The translations under genes and the position numbers were made by a program. Below the pieces are notes generated by a model, which had not been told where the DNA came from, searched no databases, and saw only the letters and a program-made list of their open reading frames with translations. This document shows, in pieces, positions 34,114 to 46,414 of a stretch of 64,000 nucleotides of DNA. Origin of the DNA: Corythoichthys intestinalis. Taxonomy: Eukaryota > Chordata > Actinopteri > Syngnathiformes > Syngnathidae. Location of the stretch: contig NC_080410.1 in the NCBI RefSeq assembly GCF_030265065.1, positions 45,265,398 through 45,329,397 of the forward strand, written 5' to 3'. Position 1 is the first letter of the stretch. Every line of letters begins with the position of its first letter.

Positions 34114-34138
34114 TTTTAAATGAAAGGGGAGAGGAAGT
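34114..34138 (-). promoter_or_regulatory. Promoter of cassette C
   Basis: TTTTAAAT at 34114-34121 and GAGAGGAAGT at 34129-34138. Confidence 0.5.
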
Positions 34139-34224
34139 ACTACTTTAAGGGGGGTGGGGGCGGAAAGTGGAGGAGGATTCATAAATCCATTTTATTTTGC
34201 TCAAACCTTTATAAGGCTAGTAAC

Positions 34225-35275
34225 TAGAGATGTCCCGATCTCGGGTCCGATCACATTTTCAAAGTATCAGAATCGGCAAAATAATATCGGCCATGCCTTT
34301 TTTTTTAATATACAGTACTGTGGAAACGTTTTAGGCAGGATACCTGCCTAAAACGTTTGCACAGTACTGTTTATTTTTATTATATTATGTATTTTCAGGA
34401 TATACTGTATGTATATATTTTCCCCAAGTGGAAGCTTCCATGATCCTAATAAATTTAATAATAAAAAATATATATATATAGTATATATTTTTTTAATAAA
34501 ATCGTTTTCTAATTGTACTTAATGTTACAGACATAATATGTTACACTCATCCAGTCTTTAGTTTAGGCTTAAGGTAGGGTTATCAAATTTATCCCGATAA
34601 CGGCGGTAATTAATTTTTAAAAAATGTATCACGTTAAAATATTTAACGCAATCAATGCATGCGCTGCACGACCCACTCACGCATTGTCGCGCTCAAGCTG
34701 TAATGGCGCCGCTTTACCTATATAGAGAAATAAAAGGCAGTGTAAAATGAGTAGAGTGAATTTTGGCAGCCTTTGGAGCCTTTTTTTTAATTGGCTAAAG
34801 CCTTACAATCCCTCTCCCTATGATTAGAGATATCAGGGGAAGCAATGTGGGGAAGCAACATAGCAATTGATCTTTTTCTTAACACCTATTTTTATTTCCC
34901 AACACAGAGGAAATATATCAATTGGTAGCACTACGCACAGTCATGGTTCCACTGCCCATCATGCATTTGGGCATGGCTACAGTATCATTTACTGAAAGTT
35001 CAACAAATACACTAGATGGCAATATCTAGTCACAATATACAAAGTCACAAGACTTTCTATCCGTGGATCCCTCTCACAGAAAGAATGTTATTAATGTAAA
35101 TGCCATCTTGAGGATTTATTGTCATAATAAACAAATACAGTACTGTATGTTGAATGTATATATCGTCCGAGTTTTATTCATTTTTTCCTTAATGCATTGC
35201 CAAAATGTATATGATCAGGAAAAAGGATCGGGAATGATTGGGATTGAATCGGGAGCAAAAAAATATGATCGGAAC
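34225..35275 (-). mobile_element. hAT-like element with TAGAGATGTCCCGATC end
   Basis: Preceded by CTAGTAAC (34217-34224), the same target as the copy near 7035. The right end is cut at GATCGGAAC where a hAT begins, and no second CTAGTAAC is found. A short palindromic insert with GTTTTAGGCAGG and its inverse stands at 34328-34368. Confidence 0.78.
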
Positions 35276-35673
35276 CAGGTGTCGCGTTAACCGGATATTT
35301 TCCGTCGTTGACCGGTTTTTTAAAACGGTTACGGAAAAAACTGAAGTCCGTCCGTCATTTTGACAGGTTGCAATTCACAGCCCAGACCACAGGGTGGCGA
35401 GTGGGCATATTAATTAGCTATTGTCTCTCTTAATGCATGACGTCGTTGGCTCTTCTGTTAGGATATTGTAGCGTCACCGGGGTCTGGCGGCGGCGCCGTG
35501 ATTGACACATCAACGCGAGGTTCTTATAGACCCTACCCACGTGACGTCACAACTCCGCTCTCCTGACTGGTGCCGCCCACTTGTCCGTCAACACATCGTG
35601 TTGACCTGTTACGGCTACGTACATTCCTCCTATTTACGGCGTGTTTTTCTGCTCGTTAACATTAATAATCAAA

Positions 35674-35859
35674 ATGGTGAAGGCGTGTGTGGCGGTCGGT
35701 TGCAATAACAGAGAAGATAGACGGAGAGACTTGAAGTTCTACCGGATTCCGAGAGACACGGAGAAGAGAGAGCGAGATGGGCTGCTGCAATTCGACGAGA
35801 AAACTGGGCTCCAAACAATTACCACAGATTATGTAGTAGTCATTTTATATCTGGTAAGA
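35674..35859 (+). pseudogene. THAP exon, degraded, ISL2EU-like copy 1
   Basis: Starts MVKACVAVGCNNREDRRRDL, the Cys-x4-Cys opening of a THAP finger, then FYRIPRD. After this the frame departs from the sister copies (36741, 58834), and the closing CSSHF of the finger is lost. The exon end with donor GGTAAG is still visible at about 35850. Confidence 0.75.
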
Positions 35860-36088
35860 TGCATTTAATATATATTTAGAGGGTTTTGGGCTGACAACCA
35901 CAATTAAGATCATTGCTAGGCTAATCGCCGACAACATCCACGTATGTATGTAGTGAGAGTGCTATCGCTAAACCATATAAACATTAAAAGCCCTAGCTCC
36001 ATTGACAAATGACATGAAATACATTAGACTTGACAGTGGATGTTAGCAAGAACAAAAGATTTTGAATTGAAAATTTCGTAACTCACCT

Positions 36089-36440
36089 TTCCAAGCACAA
36101 GATAGATTCCTGCCGAATTTTCGTGGACGAGGACCTGTTTCACCCAACCAGCAACGAAGTATTTATAAGCCTCCAAGCTCTTAAAGTTTTTTAAACTTTC
36201 GTGAGAATAGGCTGATTTTGTGTGGACAAGATAGTTGTAAATATCAGCGTAGCAGATGTCAGGCAGACAGGGCGAAGACAGTGGGTCGAAAAACATCGAT
36301 TTGGGCATCAAATATGTATCTGGCGACTGTATAGAACAATGCTTTTCCACATAACGCCTTTTATGCAACACATCCAGTGAGTTTACGGCATCCGAAAGCA
36401 CCGGGTCTTCCATGAAATACATTTTAAATTCCTCGATCAA
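36089..36440 (-). pseudogene. First exon of the partner gene (SWIM/YqaJ-like), ISL2EU-like copy 1
   Basis: Reads MIEEFKMYFMEDPVLSDAVN and later SAYSHESLKNFKSLEAYKYF, then VAGWVKQVLVHE, ending at a donor AAG/GTGAGT. The SAYSxExLKxxKSLEAYxYFxxGWV stretch is typical of the region before the SWIM finger in multi-copy fish proteins that also carry a YqaJ nuclease domain. Downstream exons are absent. Confidence 0.6.
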
Positions 36441-36593
36441 TTGAAACCAATGCTAATACAGAGACAAAATGACGGACAAGGGGGCGGAACCATACAGCGA
36501 GCACGTGGTTTTGTGACGTCGGTGGGTAGGGTCTATTGGTGCACCCGGTGTGCCAGCGCGTCATCCAATTGGTGGACTAGATTGCCACCTGTG

Positions 36594-37012
36594 TATAGAC
36601 CCCAATCACATGACGTCACAACTCCGCCCCCCTGACTGGAGCCGCCATATTGTGTGTCAGCTTGTCATCTTTACACATTACCGCTCCGTACATGCCTCCT
36701 ATTCCGGCGTGTTTTTCTGCTCGTTAACATTAATAATCAAAATGGTGAAGGCGTGTGTGGCGGTTGGTTGCAGTAACAGAGAAGATAGACGGAGAGACTT
36801 GAAGTTCTACCGTATTCTGAGAGACCCGAAGATGAGAGCGAGATGGACTGCTGTAATTCGACAAGAAATCTGGGCACCAAATGATCACCACAGACTATGT
36901 AGTAGTCATTTTATATCTGGTAAGATGCATTTAATATATATTTAGAAGATTTTGGGCTGACAACCACAATTAAGATCATTGTGTGACGTTGGTGATTGGG
37001 GTCTATATCGTT
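36594..37012 (+). mobile_element. ISL2EU-like element, shortened copy 2
   Basis: Ends AGACCCCAATCACATGACGTC and GTTGGTGATTGGGGTCT, flanked by AT. It retains only the left half with a THAP exon. Confidence 0.6.
36741..36922 (+). pseudogene. THAP exon, ISL2EU-like copy 2
   Basis: A full THAP finger is visible: MVKACVAVGCSNREDRRR, then FYRILRDPKMRARWTAVIRQ, then CSSHFISG, followed by donor GGTAAG. Both zinc ligand pairs are there. No further exon exists in the element. Confidence 0.8.
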
Positions 37013-37293
37013 GCCTCTTTTTCTTTGGGGGCGGAGTTGTTGTTTTGTTGATGTTATTGGCGGTAAGCAGAGTAAAAAGAGGGAGAAAAATACCACGACT
37101 TCCATGTCAAATTTTTCGCCGCCAAGCAAGCGTTACAATATTAATTAAAAATGAATGAAAACTAAATACTATTGAATATGTCATCATTATAATTTAAAAA
37201 ATTTAAGTGACGGGTAAAAATAGATTATGAACGGATTTTTATGACCCTGTCAGTCAAAATGACAGACAACGAAAATGTCTAGCGCAACCTCTG

Positions 37294-37560
37294 CTATATA
37301 GTGTTGTTTGGATCATATATAGAGTATATTTCAATATTTTTATCACTATTTATTATTTGAATGTCATCAATGTGGTTTTATGAACATTTTAATCATTTAT
37401 AATTGTGTTTATAAATATATATATTTTAGGGCTGTCAAAATTATCGCGTTAACGGGCGGTAATTAATTTTTTAAATTAATCACGTTAAAATATTTGACGC
37501 AATTAACGCAAACGCAAAAATCGACAGGTAATTGCTCAATAATGAAGATGAAGCGACCTC
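37294..37560 (-). other. Inverted piece of intercassette spacer
   Basis: Read on the minus strand, this stretch matches 9200-9485 of the A-B spacer (CTCTGGATATGATCC-like words and the AGGGCTGTCAAA end in inverse order). Here it lies in the opposite direction to the surrounding paralogous spacer. Confidence 0.7.
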
Positions 37561-38690
37561 TAAAAGACTCTGGGTTCATTGCCATTGACGGTGCTAGGCG
37601 TCCAATTCAGTCAAAATCATTTGGATGTCTAATGCTGTCAATGGTAGTAGTAGTAGGCAGTAGTAGTGGGTTTGACCCCTACCCTGAAATTTATTCTTTC
37701 CCCGGATTAATTAAAAAAAAAAAAAAGTAATAATAACGAAAACCAAAAAAAACAAAAACACAAAAAAAAGCTGTTGTGTTACTTTTAAATGAAATACGAA
37801 AATGCTTGTGCAATAAGGAACTCTTGATGGTAGGTGTATAGCGTGCTAGTGACACTGGGATGGGGATTTGGGTGTTTCACAAATTTTTATTTAAAAACAA
37901 AATCTTCTCAGCAGCATTTGGTTTCAGCCGATTCCTCGTTTTGCTAATGACCTTTCCAGCTTTTGAGAATATTCTCTCACATGGCACGAAGAAATATACA
38001 AACTGGCAGATAGACAAACAAACACAAATACTGAGAGACAAAAACAAACACAAAAACTGACAGACACAAAAACTAACGTGTGTGTTTGGGGGGTGCGTGT
38101 GTGTGTGCGTATTGTATAAATCAGTGTATAGTGTGTCAGTGAATGCCTATACTATGTGCATTTGTAAATTAATCTAATGTGTAATCTGATCTAATTTCAC
38201 GTTTCTCTCCCTCATTCTCAATATGACGTAATGCGCGCAAAAGCTCTCCTCATAACCCACAACATTTTGAGCGATATTTCCCCTTTTCATAAGCATTGTG
38301 AGTTTGAACCAAATTAACTGACATCACAACGCTTCGCTTCCGCGGCCAGGTGTTTTTCCACTGAATGAAGCGAGACATCGGTACAACGTATCGGGATACT
38401 TATTGCCGCGAGCGTTCGACACTTGTCGGGTGTCTGCTTCGAGCGTGACGTCACGAGCTGTTCCACCAAATCCAGCGAGACATCGGGACGACGTGATACT
38501 TCTGCCGCGAGCGCTCGACACATGTCTCGAGTGTCTGCTTCGAGCATAACATCACTACCATTTACCATTCAACCCACCAGCCGCTCAACACCTTGCCCTT
38601 GTGCAATAAATATCACTTCACACTTCATGTGTTTCCGGCTCGCATTTTGGTCCACATCAACTTTGCCTACCTTGCCGTAACATATTATCG
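37561..38690 (-). mobile_element. hAT relic 3, C-terminal fragment and flanking repeats
   Basis: Minus-strand 37987-37877 reads VPCERIFSKAGKVISKTRNR, then LKPNAAEKILFLNKNL and a stop, a hATC piece related to but different from 27378-27584. No ends were identified. The part at 38088-38112 is GT-rich. Confidence 0.7.
38350..38560. repeat. Two tandem 105-bp units
   Basis: GCGAGACATCGG starts near 38370 and 38475, followed in both by GCCGCGAGCG, TCGACAC and GTGTCTGCTTCGAGC. The unit is GC-rich, unlike the AT-rich setting. Confidence 0.7.
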
Positions 38691-39040
38691 ACGAACGATA
38701 ATATCGGACAACTTTAGTGAAGAGCATTTAATTAGACATCCAAGTCATTTAAATTGGGAGGACTGGCTCTGAATGCTCATCTTTCAGTGCCACTGATGAT
38801 GTCAGACATCCAATCCATTTTGACTGTGAGGTCTGGCAGCGAACTTGAGTTCAATGATTACCCTGTAAAAAGTTAAGAAGCCAAGACTTCGAACTACCCG
38901 GACAGCTTCATCCAGGGTTAGATGGACTCATTCACAGCACTGACAACATAGTCTCTCCAATAGAGGTGTGCCTTTGTGGCCCAAAAAGTTATCAATGTGT
39001 TTCCACCAGGAATTGATTTATCGTTTTACAACATGTCACT

Positions 39041-39075
<35 letters not shown>

Positions 39076-40668
39076 ACCAAAAATCTTCCATAAGAATGAC
39101 GTCTCTGTTAGCTCACTGGTTGCCAATGGCAGCATTAGACATCCAATTTATTTTGACTGGATTAGACGTTTTACATTGGCAAATTGCAATGAACCTAGAG
39201 CATTCACAGCCAGTCTTTTAGAGGTCACTTCCTGTTCATTTCAGGGCATTTGCATCCTGTCGAATTTTTTTTGATTCCCTTCCTATTCATTTGGGGACAT
39301 TCTGGAATCCCTTCCTTTTCAGTAAACCAAAATCAACAGGAAGTGACCTATGAATGCCCCCAAATCAATGGGAAACGACGTAAATGCCCCGAAAAGGAAA
39401 TCACCAAAAATAAACAGGAAATGATGTGAAATGACCTCAAGGTGAACTCATTGCCTGGCATGTGGCTGCCACTGACGGCCATTGACGACTAATCCGTTTG
39501 AAGTTCATTCGCTGCCATACCTCACATTTCAAATGGATTGGACGTCTACAAGTGATAAGCTCAATTCAAACCACAGCAGAAGCATAAAAATAGCTTGTTT
39601 TTCTGTTTATTCGTTGTTTTGTAGAATTTCCTGCCAGCCTCCCCCACTTCCAATCGATGAACTTCTAACGACACCTTTTGCACCGAGACATGACAATTCG
39701 CTGCCAGCCCTCCAGTTTTCTGGCAGTGATTATTTCCCCGTCAGCAAAAATCTGGGGACTTCCTGCCAGCTTGGTGTGATTTAAGTGAAGTGAAACAAGA
39801 CCGCTTTTTTTGCATTCAGTCAAAGAAGAGGAGAAAAAAAGGCCCCCAGGTGCATCCTGGGACGGTAGCAAGTCGCCGCTTCATTAGCCGAGCGTGAAGA
39901 CTCGCTTTCGCTCGCGTCTTTTTGCATCGTCACACCTTTTTTGAGAAAGAAATCCAATGGAACTTTGTATTTCTCCCCTACGCATTTCAACATAATGTTC
40001 ATAATGTAACATCATGACCATTAATTAATTAATGACCATTAAAGAACAATCACATGATGAGCTTATTTGAAAGCAACATTTACTAGTCCTCAAGTAAATG
40101 GATTTCAATGTATTCTTGTTTTCTTTGATCATCTAATTTTATCAAGTCATTTTAATCAACATTAATTTTTGTCACCGTGGAATCAGAACTACGTCGTGAA
40201 TCGAGGACCCCTTAATTAAAGAGGGACGAAAGTAAACTAACACTCATTCAAGTACAGTATTGGTTAATGTAAATGTGCCTTCATTATTCAGCACTGACTT
40301 TAACCCATTCATTCACAAAATATGATTTGTTTTTTTTCTTCATAACTCGATGTTGTCCAACTGCCAAAATTCGACATCGAAATCAAACCAATTCCGATAT
40401 ATACGGTAGCGGACATAGCATATTATGGATAATTGTTTGTGATGCACCATTGGATGCTTTAATCAGGATAAATGTAACAACTTATATGATTCAACGAAAA
40501 ATTACAGTGCATAAGTGAAATAAGTATTTGAACAGCCTGGTATTTTGCAAGTTTATAATTCATTATTTTTCAAAATTTTTTTTTTTCAATTAATTTTTGC
40601 ACCATGAAGGCAAATTGTCTGCTCACATAACAAATCCCAAGCAATGGGCATTTAGCATAACTGCTGGG
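38691..40668. other. C-D spacer, left half
   Basis: No gene. Paralogous to 9825-11181, differing mainly by a longer poly-A run at 39046-39072 and an extra AGGAAGTGAC-motif stretch at 39220-39450. Confidence 0.6.
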
Positions 40669-42275
40669 CAGAGGTGGGTAGAGGAGCCAACAATTTCACT
40701 CAAGTGAAAGTGGCGTCACTTTTAAATACTATTACTCATGTAAAGTAGTCATCCAAAATGTTACTCAAGTATAAGTGAAACAATATTCATTGAAAAGAAT
40801 ACTCAATGAATAAGTAACATTGTGAGAAACTGCTTACAATGTCTGGTTTAAAACAAAAAAAAAAAGTTATTTTCTCAGAACCACGTCATCTATATGAACT
40901 AGGGTTGTTCCGATCATGTTTTTTTGCTCCCGATCGTTTTAGTTTGAGCATCTGCCGATCCCGGTATTTCCCGATCCGATTGCTTTTTTTTTTTTTTTTT
41001 TGCTCCCGATTCAATTCCAATCATTCCTGATAATTTTTCCCGATCATATACATTTTGGCAATGCTTTAAGAAAAAAATGAATAAAACTTGGACAAATATA
41101 TACATTCAGCATACATAAGTACTGTATTTGTTCATTATGACAATAAATCCTCAAGATGGCATTTACATTATTAACATTCTTTCTATGAGAGGGATCCACG
41201 GATAGAAAGACTTGTGACTTTGTATATCGCGACTAAATATTGCCATCTAGTGTATTTGTTGAGCTTTCAGTAAATTATACTGCGGCCATCCCAAATGCAT
41301 GATGGGAAGTGGAACCATGACTGTGTGTCGTGCTACCAATTGATATATCTCCTCTGCGTTGGGAAATAACTTAAGGTGTTAAGAGAAAAATCAATTGCCA
41401 TATTGCTTCCCCACATTGCTTCCCAAGATATTTCTAATCATAGGGAGAGGGATTGCAAGGCTTTAGCCAATTAAAAAAAGGCTCCAAAGGCTGCCAAAAT
41501 TCACTCTACTCATTTTGCACTGCCTTTTATCTCTCTAGTGAAATGGCATCATTACAGATTAAGCCCAACAATGCGTGAGTGGGTCGTGCAGCGCATGCAT
41601 TAATTGAGTTAAATATTTAACGTGATACATTTAAAAAAAAAAAAAAAAAACTACCGCCGTTATTGGGATAAAATTGATAACCCGACCTCAAGCCTAAACT
41701 AAAGGCTCTGGATGAGTGTAACATATTATGTCTGTAACGTTAAATACAATTAGAAAATGATTTAATTAAAATACATATATATATTAAAAGAAAGCATGGC
41801 CGATATTTTTTTGCCGATTCCGATACTTTGAAAATGACGAGATTGGGACATCTCTAATATGAACTGTTATTATCAAACTGTACAATGACCTACTACATGA
41901 CCGTATTAAGCGAAAAACATGACATGAAAATCATCAAATTCAGACCAGAACGAAGCTTGAAAAATCCGTCCAAAGAGCATGAGCGGCCCCTAGTTGAAAA
42001 AAAAACATATTACCTTTGCTTAGGATAATAGAGCATATGGTCATTGTTGCAACGTCTCATTGGCGCAGCCTTTTGTAGAATAAAGAGGAAAAAAATGTAA
42101 CGACTCCAGTGGAGCCCAAAGTAGTGGATTAAGAGTCGTGTTTCTTCTTCACAAATCTACCCAAGAAAAAGCAAAAAGTATTGTGTTGTCAAACTACTCT
42201 AAGAAGTACATTTTTCTCAAAAAGTTGCTCAAGTAAATGTATCAGAGTAAATGTAACGTGTACTACCAACCTCTA
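40669..42275. mobile_element. ACTCAAGTA-family DNA element, C-D spacer
   Basis: Starts CAGAGGTGGGTAGAGG and ends ACTACCAACCTCTA. Direct paralogue of 11182-13042. Confidence 0.65.
40900..41856 (+). mobile_element. hAT-like element with TAGGGTTGTTCCGATC end, C-D spacer
   Basis: ATATGAAC flanks it (40892-40899 and 41857-41864), as at 11417. It lacks the nested MITE found there. Confidence 0.85.
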
Positions 42276-44657
42276 ACCGCTGTGCTAAGCTGTGACCAGC
42301 CCTTGCACAAATGCAGAAGGCTTCGACGTTCACTTTGAAGGCAACATGCGTATTGGCCCAAAACTGATAATGAAAAACCTATGTCAATATTATCCGATTT
42401 TAAAATGCTTTCATCGGACCAATATTATCGGCCACCCTATTGGGACATTCAAGTTATCACTTTTTTGTCTTTCGATTTTTTTTTCTTTATCAGAGGGATA
42501 AAAAAAAAATCACAATTTGAATACTTACTTTCTCAGCTAGACTCAAGGAGAGAGATTGTCGGTGCCAGGATTAGCAATCAGGTAGCATAGAATAGGATGT
42601 CGACATATCCACACTTACAGGTGATTGACTTAATACTGGGTTCCCCACCATCCATTGTTGAATTGTGTACGCTCTACCTAATCACATCCCCCTTTGACTC
42701 ACATTCATTCTTATTGGTTATGAGCCCCCTCACATGGTGTCTATGGGTAAATATAATGAGCTAACGATAGCACCCCTATGTTCAAAGGTAGCACCAATTG
42801 ACCACGGAAAACCGGAGATATGACACTTTTAATTTCATAGTACGAAATGTTTTCTCCACTAGAGGGCACTCATGCTCTTTAGACGAATGCTGCTCTAGTT
42901 CTGTAGATTGTTTTTTTCTCACTGGAATCCAATGATTTTGTTTTTTTTTTGTTTTTGTAATTCTTTGGCTTAATGACATTATGTATAGGTTATAGTACCG
43001 TTTAATAATAAAGTTCATATAGATGACTTTGTGCTGAGAAAAAAAATACCTTTGTTTTTTCAAAAATCAAACATCATAAGCAGTTTACTCACAATGTTAC
43101 TCATGACTTGAGTAGTTTTTTCATCAAATATTTTTTACTTGTACGAAATTACTTTATGTAATTTTATTATTATTATTTATTTTATTATTAATTATTTTTT
43201 GTAAGACTTACTTTCACTTGAGTCTTATTATTAATTTAAGTGACGTGATCTCTTACTCGAGTAAAGTTTTTAGCTACTCTACCTAACTTGGCTACTAATA
43301 AATAAAACATCATGAAAGACCACAATGGGAGTATCAGACCAGACTAGTACTTTATTAAAAAAGAAATAATAATAATAATAAATAAATTTTTAAAAAACTA
43401 AAAAAAAAAAACGTCTTTTAAATGATGGTCATTCATACGAAGGGTGTCTTTCTTTCCCTTTAAGTTCTTTATAAACTAATGCTATTTTTTTTCAGCCACT
43501 AGAGTGCAGCATGCATGCAATTCTCAAAAGATCAAGTGCAACTGTTTATTAAACATATCTGTTAGCTGGGTAGTTAATTCTATGCTTTTTGAATGAAAAC
43601 TTTATGACAATACAGTGGATTATAATGTTGAATAAATGTAGAGTTCAAGGACTTGTATAAAATGTAACAAGTCCCAAAATAGTCATCGTTTTGTAGTTAC
43701 TCTCACATTTAACCCTTTATAGAGGACTCTTTGAAACATTATGAATTTAAAAACATCAACAACTTGAGAATGAATTGGGAAGAGCAGTATTTAAAACATT
43801 CATAATGGTGAAATTTCCTTTTAAATTCAATTATTGGGTAGTTATATGTAAATACCTAATAATTTAATAACTTTCATCTATTCGTAAATGCAAAAAAAGC
43901 CACCTGAGACAATACGTGTTTATCACAAGTAGATGTTCGATTTGCTCATTCGCTGTCACCCCTCCCACTTCAAACGGATTGGACGTCTATGGCCGTCAGT
44001 TGAAGCCAATGCTCGGCAATGAGTTCATTTTGGGGCGTTTCACGTCATTTCCTTTTGATTTTCGGTCACTTCCTTTTCTTTCTGGGACATTTACGGGTCA
44101 CTTCCTGTTGATTTTGGGTTAATGAAAAGGAAGTGACTGAAGAATGTCCCCAAATTAATAGGAAGTAATTCAAAATCAACACAAAGTCACCTGAAAATAC
44201 CCTAAAATGAACAGGAAGTGCACTGTGAATGCCCACAAGACATGCTTTGGTTTCAATTCAATTGACGCTCGCTAGACGTCCAATCCGGTCAAAATAAATT
44301 GGATGTCTAGCGCCGTCAGTAGCGACCAGTCAGCTAATGTAGACACTATTCTAAAAGAAGACTTTGGTTGCAACCTGTTGGTTCCTTATACTTTTATGAA
44401 ACCGCGACACCTTTTAAAATCTATTTGTGGCAGGAACATATCGATAACATTTTTGGCTACACTTTTCAATATATTGTTACATTACTAGTCATCATTTTTA
44501 ATATAGTGTGTTGCGTCATTTTAGGGAACTGAACTGAACATACGCAAAACCGTATTTTGAACAAAATAATATTGCTTCATTTTACATATTTGTAAAGTCT
44601 TTGGAGAAAATGAGCTCAAATCTGAACATACTCAGTCCAAAAACCGATGACATATTT
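42276..44657. other. C-D spacer, right half
   Basis: No gene. Paralogous to 13043-15435. Contains an inverted ACTCAAGTA end near 43020-43290 and the empty CACTAGAG site near 43497. Confidence 0.6.
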
Positions 44658-44663
44658 TTTATT
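44658..44663 (-). terminator. Poly(A) signal AATAAA, cassette D
   Basis: The hexamer lies 90 bp past the stop. Confidence 0.72.
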
Positions 44664-44752
44664 GATGAATATTGAGTCGTTCAAGTGAAATTAAAGCAGA
44701 ATGCGGAAAAAAACACTCACTACAAACATGCATGCACATTGTTGCGATGTTG

Positions 44753-45072
44753 CTAAGTTGCACACTTGGACCTGCTGATGGTGTTTTCAGCAGATTGGGA
44801 GCCCAAAGAGACTTTACAAGTGTAAAGGACATCCGAGTTCCATTCGGATGTCTGCACGGTGAGATAGCTACTGATTTTGTAGTTGCCGTTCATTTCCTGC
44901 GTGGCAGGACCGGTGGCAAAGGGGCCCGTCGCCGGACCGCTGCGAGCCAGCCAAGTGACGTCAGCATACGGGGTGGACTGAGTAGCCACGCAGACTAGAG
45001 TGGCCTCTTTGGACTGGAGCTCATCCTTGGACGGGGGGAAGACAGTCACCACGGGGGGAGTCACGTCAGAGC
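44753..45072 (-). CDS. Immunoglobulin light chain constant exon, cassette D
   Basis: Intact C1-set domain in the A/B style (SKDELQSKEATLVCVATQST). It differs from A at ARSGPATGPFATGPATQEMN in the loop, at SDVLYTC before the second Cys, and at SRSKCAT in the tail. Acceptor CCTCCAG. Confidence 0.95.
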
Positions 45073-46163
45073 CTGGAGGGATCAGATCTTTTAGTTTACA
45101 GCACCACGACTCAAGTACAAAGGTTAATCAGTAAAATTAATACAGAAATGACATAGTGCCATAAAGTTATATGATGATTACAACAAACGTTTTGGCCCCC
45201 GACCTACAGTTTGAGAACCCATGACCTGTCAAAACTGCAAAAATCCATGTTTGGCTTCATTTTATCTTCATCTGAATTAGGGTTGTCAAAATTATCGCGT
45301 TAATGGGCGGTAATTTTTTTTAAAAATTAATCACGTTAAAATATTTGACGCAATTAACGCACATGCCCCGCTCAGATTAAAATGATAGCAGTGTAATGTC
45401 CGCTTGTTACTTGCTTTTTGTTGTTTGGCGCCCTCTGCTGGCACTTGGGTCCAAATGATTTTATGGGTTTGAGGCGTGAGCATGGTGTAATGACATCAAC
45501 AATGGCGAGCTACTAGTTTATTTTTTGATTGAAAATTTTACAAATTTTAATAAAACGAAAACATTAAGAGGGGTTTTAATATAAAATTTCTATAACTTGT
45601 ACTAACATTTATCTTTTAAGAACTACAAATTTTTCTATCCATGGATCACTTTAAGAGAATGTTAATAATGTTAATGCCATCTTGCTGATTTATTGTTATA
45701 ATAAACAAGTACAGTACTTATGTACTGTATGTTGAATGTATCTATCCGTCTTGTGTCTTATCTTTCCATTCCAACAATAATTTACAGAAAAATATGGCAT
45801 ATTTTATCGATGGTTTGAATTGCGATTAATTACGATTAATTAATTTTTAAGCTGTAATTAACTCGATTAAAAATTTTAATTGTTTGACAGCCCTAATATA
45901 TATATATATAAAATATATATCCAACCAAACAAATATATTAATTACTCTTGGGCTGTAAAAGCTTTTTATGTATTTTTTGTGTGCTTATCTGCTCATTAAT
46001 TTACAGTAAGAAGAACTATAAAGTGTCAAAAATGATGTCACCCAAAAAAAAAAACAAAAAAAAAAAACACAAAAAAAAAATGTCAACAAATATATTCAAA
46101 TAGGCATTTAGATTGGTACATGCATAAATGTACCCCATTTGATGATCAAATCAAAGTACTTAC
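45073..46163 (-). other. J-C intron, cassette D, rearranged
   Basis: Relative to the other cassettes about 550 bp (matching roughly 5035-5590 of A) is missing, and a hAT-type element (45278-45895) stands at the join. Donor and acceptor are kept. Poly-A runs lie at 46043-46080. Confidence 0.8.
45278..45895. mobile_element. hAT-type element with TAGGGTTGTCAAA end, in cassette D intron
   Basis: Ends TAGGGTTGTCAAAATTATC and GTTTGACAGCCCTA. Flanks TCTGAAT and ATATATA do not match, in keeping with the deletion at this place. Confidence 0.85.
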
Positions 46164-46197
46164 TTGTCACAAGCAGCTTAGTTCCTCCGCCGAATAC
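46164..46197 (-). CDS. Light-chain J segment, cassette D
   Basis: Codes VFGGGTKLLVT, donor GTAAG. Confidence 0.94.
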
Positions 46198-46236
46198 CAC
46201 AGTGAGGACACTCGTGCTGACTGCCGTACAAAAACT
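46198..46236 (-). promoter_or_regulatory. J recombination signal, 23-bp spacer, cassette D
   Basis: CACTGTG, 23 bp, AGTTTTTGT. The spacer has CCTCACT where A has CATCACT-side bases changed. Confidence 0.94.
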
Positions 46237-46269
46237 GACTCAACTCCTCAACATTAGCTTAGGACTCCT

Positions 46270-46414
46270 TTAAGACATTTTCTTTAAATCCGAGAAGTCA
46301 ACATGTGTCTGTGTCTTTTAACTCCTCGTCAGCGATTGTGCCAAACGTCCACACGTCAGTCAAGTGGTCACCATGATGGAAAAGTCCCTCAGAGGAGCAT
46401 CGCAAGGGAGAACC
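46270..46414 (-). other. J-adjacent conserved block, cassette D
   Basis: Reads FHHGDHLTDVWTFGTIADEE, then loses two bases after LKDT, so the frame stops at once. Clear sign of decay. Confidence 0.45.

Larger units (their letters stand above)
35528..36536. mobile_element. ISL2EU-like non-autonomous element, copy 1
   Basis: Ends AGACCCTACCCACGTGACGTC and GACGTCGGTGGGTAGGGTCT are inverted, each flanked by AT. Two first exons face inward: a THAP exon on the plus strand (35674) and a plain exon on the minus strand (36440 down to about 36089). The core is deleted. THAP plus a SWIM/YqaJ-type partner protein and a 2-bp target suggest ISL2EU; a P-like superfamily is the alternative. Confidence 0.6.
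35276..37293 (+). mobile_element. hAT transposon relic 2 with THAP elements inside
   Basis: Ends CAGGTGTCGCGTTAACCG and GTCTAGCGCAACCTCTG match hAT relic 1 at 26838. The flanks GATCGGAAC and CTATATAG do not form a duplication. The interior is mostly taken up by two ISL2EU-like elements (35528-36536 and 36594-37012). Confidence 0.85.
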
